Below are positions 10,124-20,188 of a stretch of DNA of 64,000 bases, in pieces. The notes under the pieces were generated by a model. The model saw nothing but the letters and a program-made list of their open reading frames with translations, ran no database searches and was not told the origin of the DNA. The stretch comes from Paenibacillus sp. IHBB 10380 (lineage in GTDB: Bacteria > Bacillota > Bacilli > Paenibacillales > Paenibacillaceae). The DNA is taken from assembly GCF_000949425.1 (NCBI RefSeq), contig NZ_CP010976.1, positions 5,518,001 to 5,582,000 on the forward strand, given 5' to 3'. The position numbers and the translations under genes were made by a program. Position 1 is the stretch's first letter; the number at the start of each line of letters is the position of its first letter.

Positions 10124-12805
10124 TTACTTCTGGACACCATGAACTTCGAATTCATAAATGCGAGCCGCTGAATCGCCACCCTGTGTTCCTTTTAGAACAG
10201 TTAATTTGGCGTATCTAGCGCTGGTTACTGGAATGGAGTGGGTGGTTTCTGCTTGTGTATTTCCTTGAACATGAACGACTTCACTCCACGTTTTTCCGTC
10301 TTCACTGACTTCGATTGTGAAGTCACTCGTATTCACAGATGCACCTTCTCCACCCGTTTCTGCATGTTTGATGACGAATTGCTTCAGTCTAGAACTGGAA
10401 CCGAGATCAACGGTTAACCAGTGAGGCCCTGAACCTACTGCACACCATTTACTATTGTCTGTTACTTTACCATCAACCGCAAATTCGGGTGCTTCGCCTT
10501 TACTCACAAAGCTACTTGCTGTGGTTGTTTTACCAACTGCTATGTTACGTGCTAGGGCGATCTCATCTGTCGTTACGTTTATATAACTGTCTTGTGTGTT
10601 CACATCTTGACCGGCACTGTTAGTTGCCGTAAGTGTCACGGGATAGATACCTTCTTTGTCATAATAGACAATGGGGTTTTTGTCCGTGCTTGATGAGGGT
10701 GTACCCCCAGGGAATGACCATAACCGTTGTTCAGTTACTTCAGAAGAGAGGTCGGTGAAAGCTACTTTTCCACCCGGCATGATGACGAATGTATCGGATG
10801 TAAATTTGGCTACTGGTTTTGGGTATTTAGGCCAATCGAAATGTACCTGAGTACGTTGTCCTTGTTGGTATTGTTTGTTGACTGCAACAACTTCAAGCGT
10901 CGTACGATCTTCTTTGTTGTCGCGTTTCATTTGTTGTACATAGTAAGCGTTGTTAGAGGTTGCACCTAACCATTCTTTTTGTCCAGATGGAAGAACACGA
11001 TAGACTTCATACTGCTGCACATCGGCATCTAGTTTGTCCCAGACTAATCTAGCATCAGTATAAATTTCTTCTTTAAAGTCTGTTTCGCTAATATCTAGAT
11101 TGGATACGGCAGGGAGCTCCTTAGCTTTATTAGTGTTATAGACCGACAATTCGCCAATATGAATCGTGTAATCAGCTATTTCTGAGTCACTAGAAAAGAA
11201 TAAAGATAGGGAAGAGATGCGTTTACCTGCATATTGTCCAAGAGATAGCTTCTTTGTCGTCCATTTATTTTCTTGTGTCTCTCCAGCATCGAGATACACA
11301 ATTTGATCTGGTGCATCTGCAAAAGTAAGACCTACTTTTATGTTGGACGTTTTATACGGTGTTTGGTATGTGACTGCAAGTTCAGTGCTCTTCTCGACTA
11401 ATAAATCCGTTTTATATAGTTGTACATTTGTCGCGTTGGCTGCATTTAATTTACCAGCTACTTTTAATGAGCTTCCACCGTAATAGGCGGTAGTAAAGTC
11501 GATGCTTGGTTGTAATGCGACTCCTTTGCTTTCTGTCATCCATCTCCAGGTAGGCAAAATATCTTGTAAACTGCGATTGCTCCAAGGTTCTTCTGTCATC
11601 AATTGTCCATTAACTGAAAAGAAATGACCATTACCGGTATTGAAATGGGTAGAGAAGGGTAAGTGGTTAATGGCTGATTGTTCTACAACATAATTAGAGA
11701 TACCTTTCCAAGCATCCGTTGTTTCTGTGTTGTTAGGTGTACCATTCGGTCCGACCCAGAACTTGTTTTCTTTCATGTAATATTCATCATGTGTTTTGGA
11801 GCTGCTGAAAGTCCAGTCTGGCGCGTACAAACCGAGAGATACTTTGGCATTGTTACCGGTACCCCCTGGGAACAGACCATCCCAGCTTACTTTGGTGTCG
11901 TAGCCGTTGGCTTGTACGTCGATACCTGCATACAGATCATAAGGACTTCTTCCTAGTAGGATTGCTTTGTCACGGGAAGGTTGCATGTCTCTCCACCAGA
12001 AGTTGAGGAACATGTTGTCGGCTACTTTTTCTGTTTTATTTTGCAAAAACATTTGGTTTGAATCTGTTAAAGCGTTCTGCCAGTTAATGTTACCTTTGTT
12101 GGTCATGGAGTCGTACCAGACGATCTGCATGTTGTCTTGTTGATGTTTTTTCATATATTGAATCAGTGTTTGCATTTGAAGAGCATCTTCAGGCGTACCA
12201 CCTTCTGTTTCTTGATTAATAAACCAGCCATCAAAACCGTAGTAGTTAGCGACTTCTAGAAGTTTGTCCGCTACTGGGAAAGTACCATCTGGTTTTTGCT
12301 GCATAAATTCTTTAACCCATTCGTATTTGCCCCCATACACAGTCGGTGGGAAGAAAATAGTTCCCAGTACAGGTACACCATTCTTATGACCAGCATCAAT
12401 GACATCTGCACTTGGTGGAACGATGATCCCTTCTCCTGCTGATCCTCCCCATGTAACAAGCTTATCGACATATTGCCAATAACCGAATGTGAACGTATTG
12501 AACTCATTCGAACCTTGCGAAGGTGTATTGCTTGTATGTGGATTCATGATGGAAAGCGCCATTACTTTGGGATCTACGGAAGCTTTTGGATTTACCTTTT
12601 GTCCAGAAAATCGATCTGCAAGCGGAATACTAGCTCTGTTAAATGGCGCATCTTTGTCTTGGCTGGAACTCCAAGTGAGCAAATCCTTTGGATACCAGTA
12701 AGAAGAATAAGGTTGTTGTGCTTGGCTGCTCGGTGCCAGACCCGCTATGGATGCTGCAAGCACACCTGTTGCGACTAACATTTTAAATTTAAACGGAATA
12801 TTCAT
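10124..12805 (-). CDS. secreted endo-beta-N-acetylglucosaminidase (GH85) with PKD and F5/8-type domains
   Basis: An 893-residue exported enzyme that cleaves the chitobiose core of N-glycans, releasing the oligosaccharide. A signal peptide ends near residue 30 (SSQAQQ). The GH85 barrel carries the family N-x-E pair in GWFINQETEGG (Asn197 stabilises the oxazoline, Glu199 is the acid/base) and the FGYWQYVDKLVTWGG segment upstream. A fibronectin-like region, a PKD domain (RLWSFPGGTPSSS) and a C-terminal F5/8 type C carbohydrate-binding domain follow. ATG 12805 has GTAGGAGG nine bases before it; the frame continues to 12940 but through the repeated leader. The neighbouring alpha-mannosidase suggests high-mannose substrates. 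Confidence 0.93.
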   Translation of the reverse strand: MNIPFKFKMLVATGVLAASIAGLAPSSQAQQPYSSYWYPKDLLTWSSSQDKDAPFNRASIPLADRFSGQKVNPKASVDPKVMALSIMNPHTSNTPSQGSNEFNTFTFGYWQYVDKLVTWGGSAGEGIIVPPSADVIDAGHKNGVPVLGTIFFPPTVYGGKYEWVKEFMQQKPDGTFPVADKLLEVANYYGFDGWFINQETEGGTPEDALQMQTLIQYMKKHQQDNMQIVWYDSMTNKGNINWQNALTDSNQMFLQNKTEKVADNMFLNFWWRDMQPSRDKAILLGRSPYDLYAGIDVQANGYDTKVSWDGLFPGGTGNNAKVSLGLYAPDWTFSSSKTHDEYYMKENKFWVGPNGTPNNTETTDAWKGISNYVVEQSAINHLPFSTHFNTGNGHFFSVNGQLMTEEPWSNRSLQDILPTWRWMTESKGVALQPSIDFTTAYYGGSSLKVAGKLNAANATNVQLYKTDLLVEKSTELAVTYQTPYKTSNIKVGLTFADAPDQIVYLDAGETQENKWTTKKLSLGQYAGKRISSLSLFFSSDSEIADYTIHIGELSVYNTNKAKELPAVSNLDISETDFKEEIYTDARLVWDKLDADVQQYEVYRVLPSGQKEWLGATSNNAYYVQQMKRDNKEDRTTLEVVAVNKQYQQGQRTQVHFDWPKYPKPVAKFTSDTFVIMPGGKVAFTDLSSEVTEQRLWSFPGGTPSSSTDKNPIVYYDKEGIYPVTLTATNSAGQDVNTQDSYINVTTDEIALARNIAVGKTTTASSFVSKGEAPEFAVDGKVTDNSKWCAVGSGPHWLTVDLGSSSRLKQFVIKHAETGGEGASVNTSDFTIEVSEDGKTWSEVVHVQGNTQAETTHSIPVTSARYAKLTVLKGTQGGDSAARIYEFEVHGVQK

Positions 12806-12820
12806 GCAATAACCTCCTAC

Positions 12821-12906
12821 AAGTTTTGAGAGACATAAGCGATAGCGCAATCGAACAAAACTACATCGAAAGCATGGACCTAAGTTTTGAGAGACATAAG
12901 TGATAG
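12821..12906. repeat. 25-base direct repeat in the GH85 leader
   Basis: The sequence AAGTTTTGAGAGACATAAG followed by C/T-GATAG occurs at 12821-12845 and 12882-12906, 61 bases apart, with one mismatch. Both copies lie between the cre-like site and the ribosome binding site, so both would be in the untranslated leader of the GH85 gene. Confidence 0.8.
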
Positions 12907-12913
12907 AAATTAA

Positions 12914-12927
12914 TGAAAGCGCATTCA
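12914..12927 (-). promoter_or_regulatory. cre-like operator upstream of the GH85 gene
   Basis: TGAAAGCGCATTCA fits the CcpA consensus TGAAARCGYTWNCA at 13 of 14 positions. It lies about 110 bases before the GH85 start, so it could mediate catabolite repression. Binding is inferred. Confidence 0.55.
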
Positions 12928-13067
12928 ATATTCTGTACATATTGTCCTTAAAATCAGAAATAATTGAAAGTTGATAAATGTTAGATTGAGTGGAAAAAGT
13001 AAAGGTTTAGTTAATTGTTGTAGATATTAATGTGTAATGACACTATTGGTATGTCAAAAACAAATCC

Positions 13068-13101
13068 CCTTCCTCTTAACAAAAATAGGTTAAGAGGAGG
13101 G
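13068..13101 (-). terminator. terminator downstream of the alpha-mannosidase gene
   Basis: CCTTCCTCTTAAC pairs with GTTAAGAGGAGGG around an eight-base loop just past the stop of the minus-strand mannosidase gene. Confidence 0.75.
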
Positions 13102-13140
13102 TATTGGGTTAATGAATGATCGTTAAATGTGGATTAAATT

Positions 13141-16100
13141 CTATGCGAGCAGTTCGATTTGGAATGTTTTAATTTCATAAGGCTCAAGTACGAACGTAAT
13201 GACAGGCTCAGTCTGGACATCGCCCTCAGGTCGCTCCATTAAATTGCATTCTTGCCATGAGACAATCTTCAAATCGCTAGTCATATCCATCTGCTTGCGG
13301 CTTCCGGAATAATCGTGAACACGTACAATTAATTTATGACCATCCTCAGATTTCTTCACAGCAGAAATCATGACCGTATTCGTGGACAGACGAAGAATGG
13401 ACTTCGTTATTGCTTCGGCCTGACCCATTGTGCTCCGCAGTGGATTGTTGAGAGACCAAGCTTGACGGACGGTTTCACCCTGTAGCCAATCCCCTGGATG
13501 TGGCAGAATGGAGTAGGTGAATACATGCTCGCCTTGATCCGCTTCAGGGTCAGGGTGAACAGCTGATTTGATTAATGATAGACGCATGACATTATCTTTG
13601 ATGTCATAGCCGTATTTGCAGTCGTTCAGCAAGCTTACACCATAACCACGATCAGACAAATCCGCCCATTGATGACCTACGGTTTCGAACCTTGCATAAT
13701 CCCAGCTTGTATTCCAATGTGTTGGACGCGTAACATTCCCGAACTGGATATCGTAAGTGGCTTCTGTAGCTCGTATCGCAACAGGGAAAGCTACTTTCAT
13801 TAGCTGCTGTCTCTCATGCCAGTCTACCTTCGTCACAAAGTCGATACGACGATGATGCGCATGTAAGATCATTTGCTGCTTAATCGTTGAATCCATGTAT
13901 ACCCATGTAAATTGTACAACGGACCGCAGGGGGCCACTCTCTATAACTTCAATGCTCTGGCAGTCTGTGACTTCACGCATTTTTTGCTGATAGAAGAGGT
14001 CAATATCCCAGGCTTCATGTGCAAGAGGCTTATCCTCAAAAATTTGGAAGACGTTACCGTGGCTCCCGTTAGCTAATACTTCACGCTGCTCGTGTATATC
14101 ATAAACGCGTGATAATTGGCCTTGTTCGTTCCACGTAATTTCGAAGAATGGAGTTGAGATTCCTTGTTCATGCAACGTGAAGGGTACGCTTAGAAGCTCG
14201 GAATTCAGATCCTCTACGAATGAGATGGTGGTGTATCCGAGTGAAGGAATATTTGCTACTTCAACGATCCAACGATTACCTTCACGCTGAGCTTGTAATT
14301 GTTCACCATCCGAACTTAGCCAATGGCCTGTTTCCATGCCCGTTTCTACAGGGATTTCTACGAGTTCAGTCGTTTCCCAGGAAGCGTTGTTCCAGATTGT
14401 ATATTTACCAGCTTCACTTTCGTTCACAAGTGCCTTCGTAGATTGTTCCCATACGGAATGACCAATAGCTTCCGCTTGTGCATATTCAATCGTACTGTCT
14501 TCATACACTTCGCGAATGGAAGAGCCCGGAATAATATCATGGAATTGGTTGCGCAGAATAATTCTCCAACCTTCATCCAAGTCAGTCTGACGGTAATTCG
14601 ACCAGTCGCCTGCGACGACACTTTGCAGTGCGTTTAACCATTCCGCTTCGCGGTAAAGAAGTTCAAGCTTTCGGTTCATCCGCTTATTGTATGCTTGACT
14701 TGTGTACGTGCCCCGGTGATATTCCAAGTAAAGTTCGCCATCCCATACATGGACATAACGATCTGTTTTTGCAACGGTTTCTTGCAGGTTACGGAAGTAG
14801 TCTCCCGCTGTCCCTGTTTCAATCTTCGGTAGGCCTGGAAGATCGTTAAGTCTACGGCGCATCTCTAACATTTCACGGTTAACACCACCGCCACCGTCAC
14901 CATATCCGTAAGAAAGTAACAGATTGCGATTAACTTCTTTGTCCCGGTACGTATCCCAAATTCCTTTTACAGTCTTAGGAATGATACGGCCATTATAGGT
15001 GTAGAACCAAGAATCCTCATCAGACCAAGGCTCTGGCGTCGTAATGAAATGTGTTAATACCTCGGTACCATCAATACCACGCCATTGGAACGTATCGTGT
15101 GGCATCCGGTTGTATTGATTCCAGCTAATTTTGGTCGTCATGAACGTATTGATACCTGATTTTTTCAAAATCTGTGGCAAAGACCAGCTGTAACCGAATA
15201 CGTCTGGCAGCCATAAATAGTCGCATTCGACACCAAATTCGTTACGTAAGAAGCGTGTTCCATATAGTAATTGACGGACGAGAGACTCTCCTGATGTCAA
15301 GTTGCAATCTGCTTCAAGCCACATGCCACCGCCAGCTTCCCAACGTCCTTCGGCTACGCGTTCACGAATCTTCTCGTAAATTTCAGGATAATCGTTCTTG
15401 ATATATTCATATAGTTGAGGTTGAGTCTGTAAGAATGTGTAGTCTGGGAACATTTCCATCAGACGTAATACGGTGGAAAATGAGCGGGCACACTTCTCCC
15501 GAGTGTGCTTCAATTGCCATAACCATGCTACATCGATGTGCGTATGACCGACACATGTAACGGTGACTGGCGAAGACTTCTCCATGTTATTAATTTCATC
15601 ACGTAAATAATTACGGGCTTCCTCGATCGAAGTGTAGAAGGACTCCGAACCTGGACGAGACCAGTCGATAAGGAGAAACGCGCGGTCTACTGCACTAAGA
15701 AGAAGTGTGTGCTCAGGCGTTTTTGAATCGAGTACATGCAGCGTCTCAAGCACAGCAAGTGCAGTAAAGTAGAAGTCATCCGTCACTTCGTCCAGCCAAC
15801 AAATTTCAGCCATGCGAATGCCATGAGTCTGATCCTTCTTTACACCACCGCCTTCAAGTCCTGACCATAACCGGAACGTAAGTGGAAGATGAGTACCCAC
15901 CGTTTCATTCGGCAAGAACACTTCCGTATGATTAGAATCTACGCCTTGATAGGGTTTGCCTTTGTAGTAGAATAAAGATTCAAATCCGGAGTTGTTCCCC
16001 GCACCTGTCTCGCCAAAATCAAATCGGCCAAGTACTTTGCGTCCTGCCCAAGTGGCAGGTACGTCAATATGTGTTGTTAACCATAAATACAAATCGCGAC

Positions 16101-16278
16101 CCTTCCAGGTATCGCCGACTTGCATCATGGACCAGTCTCCATCTACTGGCGGTTCGGCTGCAATTTCACCTTGTTCGTCAATCATGGAGTTGAAAAATGG
16201 AATGTTTATACGATCCCGGTAACGAAAATCGGAAATCTCGTGTAGTTGGGAATTAAGTTTACGCTGAGTTAGAAACAT
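13141..16278 (-). CDS. alpha-mannosidase, GH38
   Basis: A 1045-residue retaining alpha-mannosidase without a signal peptide, so it acts on imported mannosides. The zinc-binding HTHIDVAWLW motif is at residues 245-254 (His247, Asp249) and the nucleophile is Asp359 in WLPDVFGYS. The middle and C-terminal beta domains of GH38 follow, giving the full family length. I chose ATG 16278 because GGGAGG lies nine bases upstream; the ATG at 16296 is part of that site's own surroundings. It lies between the GH85 gene and the divergently read two-component genes; together they form a pathway from glycoprotein to free mannose. Confidence 0.95.
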   Translation of the reverse strand: MFLTQRKLNSQLHEISDFRYRDRINIPFFNSMIDEQGEIAAEPPVDGDWSMMQVGDTWKGRDLYLWLTTHIDVPATWAGRKVLGRFDFGETGAGNNSGFESLFYYKGKPYQGVDSNHTEVFLPNETVGTHLPLTFRLWSGLEGGGVKKDQTHGIRMAEICWLDEVTDDFYFTALAVLETLHVLDSKTPEHTLLLSAVDRAFLLIDWSRPGSESFYTSIEEARNYLRDEINNMEKSSPVTVTCVGHTHIDVAWLWQLKHTREKCARSFSTVLRLMEMFPDYTFLQTQPQLYEYIKNDYPEIYEKIRERVAEGRWEAGGGMWLEADCNLTSGESLVRQLLYGTRFLRNEFGVECDYLWLPDVFGYSWSLPQILKKSGINTFMTTKISWNQYNRMPHDTFQWRGIDGTEVLTHFITTPEPWSDEDSWFYTYNGRIIPKTVKGIWDTYRDKEVNRNLLLSYGYGDGGGGVNREMLEMRRRLNDLPGLPKIETGTAGDYFRNLQETVAKTDRYVHVWDGELYLEYHRGTYTSQAYNKRMNRKLELLYREAEWLNALQSVVAGDWSNYRQTDLDEGWRIILRNQFHDIIPGSSIREVYEDSTIEYAQAEAIGHSVWEQSTKALVNESEAGKYTIWNNASWETTELVEIPVETGMETGHWLSSDGEQLQAQREGNRWIVEVANIPSLGYTTISFVEDLNSELLSVPFTLHEQGISTPFFEITWNEQGQLSRVYDIHEQREVLANGSHGNVFQIFEDKPLAHEAWDIDLFYQQKMREVTDCQSIEVIESGPLRSVVQFTWVYMDSTIKQQMILHAHHRRIDFVTKVDWHERQQLMKVAFPVAIRATEATYDIQFGNVTRPTHWNTSWDYARFETVGHQWADLSDRGYGVSLLNDCKYGYDIKDNVMRLSLIKSAVHPDPEADQGEHVFTYSILPHPGDWLQGETVRQAWSLNNPLRSTMGQAEAITKSILRLSTNTVMISAVKKSEDGHKLIVRVHDYSGSRKQMDMTSDLKIVSWQECNLMERPEGDVQTEPVITFVLEPYEIKTFQIELLA

Positions 16279-16457
16279 GAATAATAGCCTCCCCATATTG
16301 TGGTGGGAGACGAGGAAATTGTAAGATCCAATCGGTTGTATTAGGGTTGTTGGGGGGATTAGAAATCAACTATAGTCCATTTTGAACGAGATGTAAACTT
16401 GTATGGTGGAGAAAAACAATGGGGGGGAATCATGACCTATACTTTTCTTGTTATATT

Positions 16458-16471
16458 TGGATGCGCTTCCA
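16458..16471. promoter_or_regulatory. cre-like operator between the mannosidase and yesM-type genes
   Basis: TGGATGCGCTTCCA is an imperfect palindrome matching the cre consensus at about 11 of 14 positions. It lies in the 260-base region shared by the divergent mannosidase and sensor kinase genes and resembles the other two candidate sites in this locus. Confidence 0.4.
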
Positions 16472-16539
16472 TTGCAGATAAATAACGGTGGTGTTAAACT
16501 TCTAACCGAAAGAGGATAGACGGAAAGAAGGCGATTTGG

Positions 16540-18360
16540 GTGAATATAAGGAAATTTTATCACAATCATTTACAGCGGAAACTGTTCAATAAAATTTTAG
16601 CTATATATTCAGTTATCATCATGATTACGTTGATAGCAGCATCATTTACTGTTTATAAGTATTATGAACAGGCGATCACCCGCCAACAAGTAGATGCCAA
16701 TCGGGAGGTGCTGGATTACGTGAGTCTGTACATGAATCAGCAGTACGAAAGTACTCAATTGGCTATCCAACAAATTTATAGCGATGCATCTTTAAGTGAG
16801 GATTTGACGCATTTCTTGCAACAAGATTATGAGGCATATCTCACATACCGTTTAAACCGATATGTAGAAAGTGGGAGCTTTATACCACGTACTTTCGATA
16901 CCTTTTTTAAAACGTATCTAGATCAGCAAAAAGGCGTTCAGAATATCATCTTATACAGCACAGAGAAGAAATTTTATTATGTATATAATAATAGGACACG
17001 GCAGTTCTACACGAGTAACATAAATATTCCTGAACAAAAAGTGCCTATACCGAATAACGGATGGCTCTCACGGGATAATAATTCATTTCTTACAGATGTA
17101 AGAGCAGATAATAAAAATCTGTATACGATGACTAGGGAAATTAAGGATCCGATTTCAATGAAAACGATTGGTGTACTCATTATTGATTTTGATTCCGAGT
17201 TTATCTCTAAATGGATCGGTCCGAAATGTGCAGAGCAGAATGGACAGCTGCTAGTTCTAACACCAGATGGCGATGTCATTTACGACTCGATGAAACGGTA
17301 TATCGGACAGCATTATCCCTATATGGAGGATCTTTATTCGGCTGATTGGGCTGCACTGGAGGAGCCTTCTAAGGTTAACTTGAATACAACGAATAGCTCA
17401 GGTCTTATTATAGCGGGGATTATTCCTAGGTCACAAATACATAAAGATATAAGTGTCGTACAGAATTGGATTATCGGAATTACGGTTGCACTCATTATTA
17501 CAGCCATGGTTGTCACTTACGGATTTATTTTACGTTTTTCTAAAAAAGTAAAGATCATTATTAAGGCGATGAAAAGGCTGCAAGAAGGAGATTTAACCGC
17601 ACGAATTCATCTTCATAGGGAGGATGAATTGCAGCTCATTGCCAACAATTTCAACTACATCTGTGAAAGGTTAGAACTGTATATTAATAAGGTGTATGTC
17701 TCGGAAATCATGCAGAAAAATGCTGAACTTGTTGCTTTTCAATCGCAGATTAATCCACATTTTTTATATAATACGCTGGAGGCCATCCGGATGCGAGCCA
17801 TTTCGCAAGGGGCGAAAGATGTGGGTCAGATGATTTACATTTTATCGACATTGTTCCGTAGTATAGTCAAGAAGGGCATGATCGTGACTCTCGCCGATGA
17901 AATTGAATATTGTAAGTCATATCTTGAGTTGTTTCAGATTAGACATGAGAATAGGCTCCAAATTGAGTCTCAGGTAAGTGATATAGTTATGAATTGCTCT
18001 ATCGTGAAGCTACTTATTCAACCCATTATTGAGAACTATATTGTTCACGGATTCCAACCTGATCTTTCCGATAATCTGATACGTATTGAGGTTGTTGAAT
18101 CAGATGGAACGATTCAAATTATTGTAAGCGATAACGGAATTGGGATCATCCCCAGCAAGCTGGCGGAGTTGCAGGAAATGCTTCAAGCAAGTATGCAAAT
18201 GGATGAACCACCCTCCTCGGTGGGACTGTGTAATGTGAATGAACGAATTAAAATATATTATGGAGCTGAGTACGGATTAACGGTTGATAGTGAAGTAGAT
18301 AAAGGAACAACGGTTATCATGAATATACCAGCTGTAAGGGGGATAACTCATCATGCGTAA
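16540..18360 (+). CDS. YesM-type sensor histidine kinase
   Basis: A 606-residue membrane kinase: TM1 about residues 22-42, an extracellular sensor domain of about 250 residues, TM2 near 310-332, a HAMP linker, then a His_kinase (PF06580-type) domain with the phosphoacceptor His407 in QINPHFLYNT and a C-terminal HATPase with DNGIGI. These kinases pair with YesN-like AraC regulators and control neighbouring carbohydrate genes. The start is GTG 16540 after AAGAAGG. Its end overlaps the regulator start by eight bases, so the two are cotranslated. The signal is probably a glycan fragment, by inference from the neighbours. Confidence 0.92.
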   Translation: MNIRKFYHNHLQRKLFNKILAIYSVIIMITLIAASFTVYKYYEQAITRQQVDANREVLDYVSLYMNQQYESTQLAIQQIYSDASLSEDLTHFLQQDYEAYLTYRLNRYVESGSFIPRTFDTFFKTYLDQQKGVQNIILYSTEKKFYYVYNNRTRQFYTSNINIPEQKVPIPNNGWLSRDNNSFLTDVRADNKNLYTMTREIKDPISMKTIGVLIIDFDSEFISKWIGPKCAEQNGQLLVLTPDGDVIYDSMKRYIGQHYPYMEDLYSADWAALEEPSKVNLNTTNSSGLIIAGIIPRSQIHKDISVVQNWIIGITVALIITAMVVTYGFILRFSKKVKIIIKAMKRLQEGDLTARIHLHREDELQLIANNFNYICERLELYINKVYVSEIMQKNAELVAFQSQINPHFLYNTLEAIRMRAISQGAKDVGQMIYILSTLFRSIVKKGMIVTLADEIEYCKSYLELFQIRHENRLQIESQVSDIVMNCSIVKLLIQPIIENYIVHGFQPDLSDNLIRIEVVESDGTIQIIVSDNGIGIIPSKLAELQEMLQASMQMDEPPSSVGLCNVNERIKIYYGAEYGLTVDSEVDKGTTVIMNIPAVRGITHHA

Positions 18361-19927
18361 CGTACTTATTGTGGATGACGAGCCACTTATTCTTCAAGGG
18401 TTGCGTTCGATCATCGAATGGGAAGATTATGGACTAAGAATTGCTGGACAAGCGTGTAATGGAGAAGAAGCTCTAGTATTTTTGCAGAATCATAACGAAG
18501 CTATAGACATATTAATTACGGATATTACGATGCCAAAGCTTACGGGACTTGAACTGATCCAGCAAGTAAAAGTGTTTGATTCAAAAATGAGATTTATTAT
18601 CTTAAGCGGGTATGAGCAATTTGAATATTTAAAAGCAGGAATGAGTCTCGGCATTGAAAATTATATTCTCAAACCGATTAATATAAAGGAATTGGAATCG
18701 ACCATTTCTCAGATCACTGAAGAGCTGAATCAGGAGGATGTTGAGCGATATCGTGCTATGGGCGATTGGAAAGTTTTACGCAATAATATTCTGAATCGCT
18801 GGGTGACTGGAAACATAGACCCACAGGAACTGCAGCATCGTTCAGAAGTATTAGGTATTTCGCTGGAATATTCATTTTTTACGGTAGCTGTGATTAGGCT
18901 TATTACGGAACATGAAGGTGATGAAGGTCAGCTTAAAGTGCATCGTAATCAACTCATGGAAGAATGCTACCGCATCACTATGCAGACAGTGGTCGAGTTG
19001 GGAACGATCAACGGTTTTGTGGATACGGAAGGCGATATTGTTCTTATTGTTGCCGAGATGGTCGAAGATGAGAACAAAGAAAGGATTCATTATGTGCTCA
19101 GACAAGTGCAATATGCAATCAAGAGTGAACTGGAACAGTCCATCTGGATAACATTAGGAAGCAGAAAGTGTATTTTTCAAGAGGTCCCACACAGTTATGA
19201 GAAAGCGAAAAGCTTATATGTAGATCATCTCATGCTGCCAGGGTATCCGATTATCGACATAGATCAACTACCGAAGATGGATTTGCATGAGGAGAAGCTA
19301 GAGATTGATTATGAGGCATTCTCCAAATTGCTATTATCTGGGGAACGCGAATCAGCGAATGAGTTTATCGCAGAAACGTTCAGAAAGCTGTTAGGCTGGG
19401 GCGGACTTACTCGCATTGATAATTACAACGTAGCGATTAAATTGATGTTGATGGCGAAGAACATGGAGAAAAACACTGATTTTAGCACGGTTTTCAATCC
19501 TTTACTTCACATACATACCATGGAGCAGTTGGTTTATCATGTGCAGGAGAATGTGGCAGCGACACTCGATCAGTTGTCGTTAGTGGATGATGAGCTGAGT
19601 CCGAATATGAGATATATGGTTGGCCAAGTAAGCAAACACTATAGAGAAGAACTGTCACTCAAAACGCTCAGTCAGCGAATGAACATGCATCCGAATTATT
19701 TGGGACAAATATTTCAGAAAGAAATGGGGCGTAGTTTCTCCGATTATGTCAATCAATTTCGAATTGAAAAAGCAAGACAATTGCTGCTTCAGACTTCGTT
19801 ATTAACTAACGAGGTTGCGACTGAAGTAGGGTACTTAGATCCAACCTATTTCTATCGTCAGTTCAAAAAGTCAGTTGGGGTATCTCCGACAGAACTCCGA
19901 AATATGTACAAAAAAACAAGGGCTTAG
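18353..19927 (+). CDS. YesN-type response regulator, AraC family
   Basis: A 524-residue regulator with an N-terminal receiver domain (acidic pocket DDE at 9-11, phosphoacceptor Asp57 in ITDITMPK, Lys106 in ILKPI), a long central segment of about 270 residues, and a C-terminal AraC double helix-turn-helix (SLKTLSQRMNMHPNYLGQIF to EVGYLDPTYFYRQFKKSVG). It is the partner of the overlapping kinase gene and is expected to activate the ABC transporter genes downstream and perhaps the divergent glycosidase genes. A hairpin with a T tail follows, separating it from the transporter operon. Confidence 0.93.
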   Translation: MRNVLIVDDEPLILQGLRSIIEWEDYGLRIAGQACNGEEALVFLQNHNEAIDILITDITMPKLTGLELIQQVKVFDSKMRFIILSGYEQFEYLKAGMSLGIENYILKPINIKELESTISQITEELNQEDVERYRAMGDWKVLRNNILNRWVTGNIDPQELQHRSEVLGISLEYSFFTVAVIRLITEHEGDEGQLKVHRNQLMEECYRITMQTVVELGTINGFVDTEGDIVLIVAEMVEDENKERIHYVLRQVQYAIKSELEQSIWITLGSRKCIFQEVPHSYEKAKSLYVDHLMLPGYPIIDIDQLPKMDLHEEKLEIDYEAFSKLLLSGERESANEFIAETFRKLLGWGGLTRIDNYNVAIKLMLMAKNMEKNTDFSTVFNPLLHIHTMEQLVYHVQENVAATLDQLSLVDDELSPNMRYMVGQVSKHYREELSLKTLSQRMNMHPNYLGQIFQKEMGRSFSDYVNQFRIEKARQLLLQTSLLTNEVATEVGYLDPTYFYRQFKKSVGVSPTELRNMYKKTRA

Positions 19928-19935
19928 AAACTCAT

Positions 19936-19993
19936 GGAAATGTTCTCATGATCACGTTTACGAACGTTGATGAAGAGAATGTTTTCTTTTTTT
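19936..19993 (+). terminator. terminator after the response regulator
   Basis: An ACGTT/AACGT inner stem (loop TACG) is nested in a longer stem with several G-T pairs formed by GAAATGTTCTC and GAGAATGTTTTC, followed by T7. Confidence 0.55.
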
Positions 19994-20077
19994 GTCCAAA
20001 TTAAGAAAGGATAAGTTTCACTATATGTTCTTATGACCTTTAATTTTTCCATATGATTCTGGAGTTTTTCAACTTTA

Positions 20078-20091
20078 TGTAAACGCTTTTA
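20078..20091 (+). promoter_or_regulatory. cre-like operator upstream of the sugar transporter operon
   Basis: TGTAAACGCTTTTA matches the CcpA site consensus TGWAANCGNTNWCA at 13 of 14 positions and lies 98 bases before the first permease start. It is the best of the three candidate sites in the glycan locus. Confidence 0.6.
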
Positions 20092-20188
20092 TAGCGCACT
20101 ATTAAAGATAGTTAAGGGGGCAAGGAAAACAAAGATCTAAAGGGTATATGGGGTTTGTTGGGGGATAGAGAAGGGGGATGTAGAAATA

